This document shows, one piece after another, positions 62,086-64,000 of a DNA stretch of 64,000 nt. The notes under the pieces were generated by a model. It saw only the letters and a list, made by a program, of their open reading frames with translations, was not told the DNA's origin and did no database searches. A program made the translations under genes and the position numbers. Origin of the DNA: Stygiobacter sp043807765. GTDB lineage: Bacteria > Bacteroidota > Ignavibacteria > Ignavibacteriales > Melioribacteraceae. Numbering within the stretch: the stretch's first letter is position 1; each line of letters starts with the position of its first letter. The DNA lies in contig JAZDFQ010000094.1 in the NCBI GenBank assembly GCA_043807765.1, positions 4,146 through 68,145 on the forward strand, given 5' to 3'.

Positions 62086-62250
62086 GTCGTCATGAGACTG
62101 TCCAAATACTAGCTTTTTGAAAAATTCAGTTTCGTTTTTAAGATAAAATCAAAATGTTTTTTGAATAAATTTCATAAAATCGAAGTTCTCGTACAGTCTC
62201 CATACCATGACGAAAAAAATATAGTTCTGCCGCGTAGAGGTGCGCGGCAA
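62086..62250. repeat. Hairpin repeat family, copy 4, interrupted by a MITE
   Basis: GTCGTCAT at 62086-62093 would join CATACCATGACG (62201-62212) if the element at 62094-62200 were removed. The hairpin at 62227-62250 reads CTGCCGCG / CGCGGCAA: both arms changed together from TCGCG/CGCGA to CCGCG/CGCGG, so pairing is kept. Confidence 0.75.
62094..62200. mobile_element. 107-bp MITE with GAGACTGT terminal inverted repeats
   Basis: Left end GAGACTGT (62094-62101), right end ACAGTCTC (62193-62200), both exact. The element is flanked by CAT direct repeats (62091-62093, 62201-62203), a 3-bp target duplication. The interior is AT-rich and non-coding. The parent transposase is not in this window. Confidence 0.7.
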
Positions 62251-62329
62251 CAAAATAAATGCTGTAATGTAGTGCTCATAAGAGCAAGGTACATCTTAAA
62301 AAATGCCGCCATACATACTAAATAATATC

Positions 62330-63208
62330 ATGAAGAAAATAATAGTATTTATAATCCTATGGTCCAGTTGTACAATCGCCCAGATTGATACAACAATATG
62401 GTACCCGTTACAAATAGGGAATGTTTGGCAGTATAGTTATCAAGTAAGTATCTCGGAATCTTTTTACTTAACATTTGAGGTGGTTGGAGATACGTTAATT
62501 AATGGAAAAACATTTTATAAAATTAAAAACAACGATAAGTACCAATATCATCGATTAGAGAATAATGAAAAGGTATGGGAGTACAATACTTTTATCGGCC
62601 ATGAATATGTTAGATATGATTTTGTATCGCCGGATAGATCAATATGGAATATCGATCCTATAGGTAAGCAATATGGTATCTATAAAACTTTCCAGGATGT
62701 CATTTCTATTTACGGAGATACTTCCATTTCGAAAGTCTTTAACAATGTGTTTATAAGAACAAGTTCCTCAAAGCCGGACACAATATGGAGTTCGATGGTT
62801 GATGGTCTTGCTATAGTAGTAACCAAAGGTTTGGGAATTACAGAATACGGACAAGGAATAAATCAATGCTCTTTTGTCGGGGCAAAAATTAATGGATGTA
62901 AACTTGGTGTACTAACACATGTTGAAGGGTCTCCGGAACTAAGTGCTTTGATAAAATTAAACCAGAATTATCCCAATCCTTTTAATCCATCTACTGTTAT
63001 TGAATTTTTCATTCCGGAAAGCGGGTTTGTAGAACTATTACTTTATAACTCGCTAGGTGAAAAAGTTGATGAATTGTTAAATCGAAATCTTCTACGCGGC
63101 AGTCATCAAATTACTTTTGACGGAAGTAATTTGCCTAGCGGTGTTTACTATTATGTTCTGAGAACAACAAATTACTTCAATGCAAAGAAAATGCTTTTGA
63201 TTAAATAA
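62330..63208 (+). CDS. Secreted protein with type IX sorting domain
   Basis: Protein of 292 residues. ATG 62330 gives a signal peptide (KKIIVFIILWSSCTIAQ); an in-frame ATG at 62303 is less likely. The middle region (about 25-200) is beta-rich (YPLQIGNVWQYSYQV, then HRLENNEKVWEYN), as in lipoprotein/beta-barrel-like lipocalin-type folds of unknown function. The last about 80 residues form a T9SS type A sorting domain starting LNQNYPNPFNPST and ending FNAKKMLLIK. It is bounded by repeat copies 4 and 5. Secretion via T9SS is expected from the domain. Confidence 0.85.
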   Translation: MKKIIVFIILWSSCTIAQIDTTIWYPLQIGNVWQYSYQVSISESFYLTFEVVGDTLINGKTFYKIKNNDKYQYHRLENNEKVWEYNTFIGHEYVRYDFVSPDRSIWNIDPIGKQYGIYKTFQDVISIYGDTSISKVFNNVFIRTSSSKPDTIWSSMVDGLAIVVTKGLGITEYGQGINQCSFVGAKINGCKLGVLTHVEGSPELSALIKLNQNYPNPFNPSTVIEFFIPESGFVELLLYNSLGEKVDELLNRNLLRGSHQITFDGSNLPSGVYYYVLRTTNYFNAKKMLLIK

Positions 63209-63224
63209 ATGTATGTATTACCCC

Positions 63225-63254
63225 CGTCGTTATGGTCCTACTATTATGATAAAA
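63225..63254. repeat. Hairpin repeat family, copy 5 (degenerate first part)
   Basis: CGTCGTTATGGTCCTACTAT followed by TATGATAAAA resembles the CGTCATGGT(C/T)CTAC-ATGACGAAA part of copies 1 and 2; the CTGTCGCG hairpin is absent. Confidence 0.55.
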
Positions 63255-63272
63255 CAAAATGACTTTGAGCTG

Positions 63273-63290
63273 GTTAACTAATTAGTTACC
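63273..63290. promoter_or_regulatory. Palindromic operator candidate of the HigBA-like pair
   Basis: TAACTAATTAGTTA (63275-63288) is a perfect 14-bp palindrome, with GG before and CC after, placed 9 bases before the toxin start. Autorepressing XRE antitoxins bind such sites. Confidence 0.45.
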
Positions 63291-63298
63291 TTTAGGGC

Positions 63299-63649
63299 GT
63301 GAAAAGGAAGATATTATTCTTCGGTGACCACTTTTTAGACTTCTATTCTAAGCAAGATCTAAAAACAAAAGAGAAGATTGACTTTGTTCTTGATCTAATT
63401 AGAAATGTCGAAAGAGTTCCTATTAAATTCCTAAAGTATTTGGAAGGGACAGATGTTCTATATGAAGTTAAGGTCTTAACACATAAAAGCAACATTCGAA
63501 TTTTCAGTTTTTTTGATGAAGGTAATCTAGTAATTCTAATTAATGGTTTTATTAAAAAGACAAACAAAACACCGAAGAGTGAATTAGAACTTGGGATAAG
63601 ATTGAAAGAGGAATATTTTATAGAAAAGTCCGAAAGGGAAAGAAAATGA
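63299..63649 (+). CDS. HigB/RelE-type toxin (Gp49-like family)
   Basis: Protein of 116 residues, GTG start. RelE/HigB features: KEKIDFVLDLIRNVERVP, LKYLEGTDVLYEVKV, IRIFSFFDEGNLVILINGF and KKTNKTPKSELE; the pattern L..tdgLyElR, RifyFf..g..ivlLngF.KKtqKtP is diagnostic for HigB/Gp49-like mRNA interferases. Toxin-first order is also typical of HigBA. Overlap with the antitoxin is 4 bases (ATGA). Confidence 0.87.
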   Translation: MKRKILFFGDHFLDFYSKQDLKTKEKIDFVLDLIRNVERVPIKFLKYLEGTDVLYEVKVLTHKSNIRIFSFFDEGNLVILINGFIKKTNKTPKSELELGIRLKEEYFIEKSERERK

Positions 63650-63870
63650 AAAAGATAACTACATTCGAAGAGCATTTAGATAAACAATACGGAAAGAAAG
63701 GAAGTGAGCGGAGAGATAAATTTGAATCTGATTCAATTTCATTCCGTTTAGGTGAAATGCTAAGAGAAGAAAGAACAAAGGCAAAGTTGACACAAGAGCA
63801 ACTCGCTGAAAAAACGGGGACCAAGAAAAGTTATATCTCAAGAATAGAAGCCGGCAAAAGGAGTCTGTAA
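63646..63870 (+). CDS. HigA-type XRE antitoxin, apparently C-terminally truncated
   Basis: Protein of 74 residues. The N-terminal FEEHLDKQYGKKGSERRDKFE and the helix-turn-helix (LREERTKAKLTQEQLAEK; KKSYISRIEAGK) match HigA partners of Gp49-like toxins. Family members normally continue for about 25-30 residues after the recognition helix with a further helix and strand; here TAA comes directly after GKRSL. No continuation in other frames was found in the next 130 bases, which contain no recognisable gene. It may be a truncated, still DNA-binding form or a decaying gene. Confidence 0.75.
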   Translation: MKKITTFEEHLDKQYGKKGSERRDKFESDSISFRLGEMLREERTKAKLTQEQLAEKTGTKKSYISRIEAGKRSL

Positions 63871-64000
63871 AATATTTTGTGTAAATGGAAATTGTAGTTA
63901 AAGAACATTATCAATTCTTTCATTAAAGATAACAGATAAATGAGAAAGAGCAAGTGCCCAATTTTGAACTTGCATCGTCCACTTTTTAGACAAATCTCTG

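Overview
The window looks like chromosome from a member of the Ignavibacteria (Bacteroidota/Chlorobi lineage). The pointers are two tandem GWxTD-domain proteins, two secreted proteins ending in type IX secretion sorting domains (one with the typical YPNPFNP start), bacillithiol synthesis (BshC), microcompartment shell genes, Bacteroidota-style housekeeping genes, and AT-rich DNA with many TTG/GTG starts. No tRNA, rRNA, CRISPR array, transposase or integrase gene was seen.

Layout. 0-5.3 kb: a decayed gene end, then GWxTD-GWxTD-TonB-like. 5.3-9.9 kb: CoA-disulfide-reductase-like flavoprotein, upp, long RSH alarmone enzyme, ruvX, terminator. 10-11 kb: promoter, two BMC-domain shell proteins (the second with a long acidic linker and a C-terminal SAP/Rho-N-like end), terminator. 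11-18.9 kb: YbbR-domain protein, tmk, ctpA, small zinc-ribbon membrane protein; DnaQ-UvrC fusion on the minus strand; then ymdB-folD-deoC, where DeoC carries a microcompartment-type N-terminal extension. 19.2-24.7 kb: an accessory six-gene minus-strand operon (below). 25.2-46.9 kb: mostly core genes: trmH, aroA, bshC, ROK kinase, ABC-F ATPase, propeller/T9SS protein, PHP phosphoesterase, Crp regulator, gapA, pgk, rhomboid, small lipoprotein, recQ, an ABC exporter, 3-hydroxyacyl-CoA dehydrogenase, ackA. 47-57.5 kb: atypical SDR, a four-helix-bundle gene in an inverted-repeat frame, FAD oxidoreductase, a SIR2-TPR protein, and the minus-strand run mutS-DUF1684-aroF-tyrA. 57.8-64 kb: GyrI-like protein, MFS/POT transporter, acetyltransferase, and repeat-bounded accessory genes (DUF4238, T9SS protein, a HigB/HigA-like pair with a shortened antitoxin).

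The most exciting part is the operon at 24735-19182 (minus strand). Its order is RelA/SpoT-type nucleotide synthetase, TIR-NUDIX fusion with a further degenerate NUDIX-like domain, MESH1/SpoT-type HD hydrolase, four-helix membrane protein, membrane protein with a PLD-like soluble domain, and P-loop kinase. The synthetase and hydrolase keep all their catalytic motifs. The layout suggests an alarmone-like nucleotide that is made, degraded and sensed, with an NAD-consuming TIR and membrane proteins as effectors: a candidate anti-phage or conflict system. I know of general proposals for nucleotide-centred conflict systems that use these domain classes, but not of a characterised system with this exact gene set. 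A copy of one hairpin repeat family lies on each side of the operon.

The second theme is small non-coding repeats that shape the accessory DNA: the CGTCAT/CTGTCGCG hairpin family (five copies or fragments, with compensatory changes), a 107-bp MITE with 3-bp target duplication inserted in one copy, an 86-bp palindromic element that supplies a lipoprotein's signal peptide, and inverted repeats framing the four-helix-bundle gene.

The third theme is a dispersed microcompartment function. Two shell proteins and a tagged DeoC lie about 7 kb apart, with acetate kinase further on, which recalls sugar-phosphate-utilising microcompartments. No pentamer vertex gene is present, so the rest of the shell must be encoded elsewhere.
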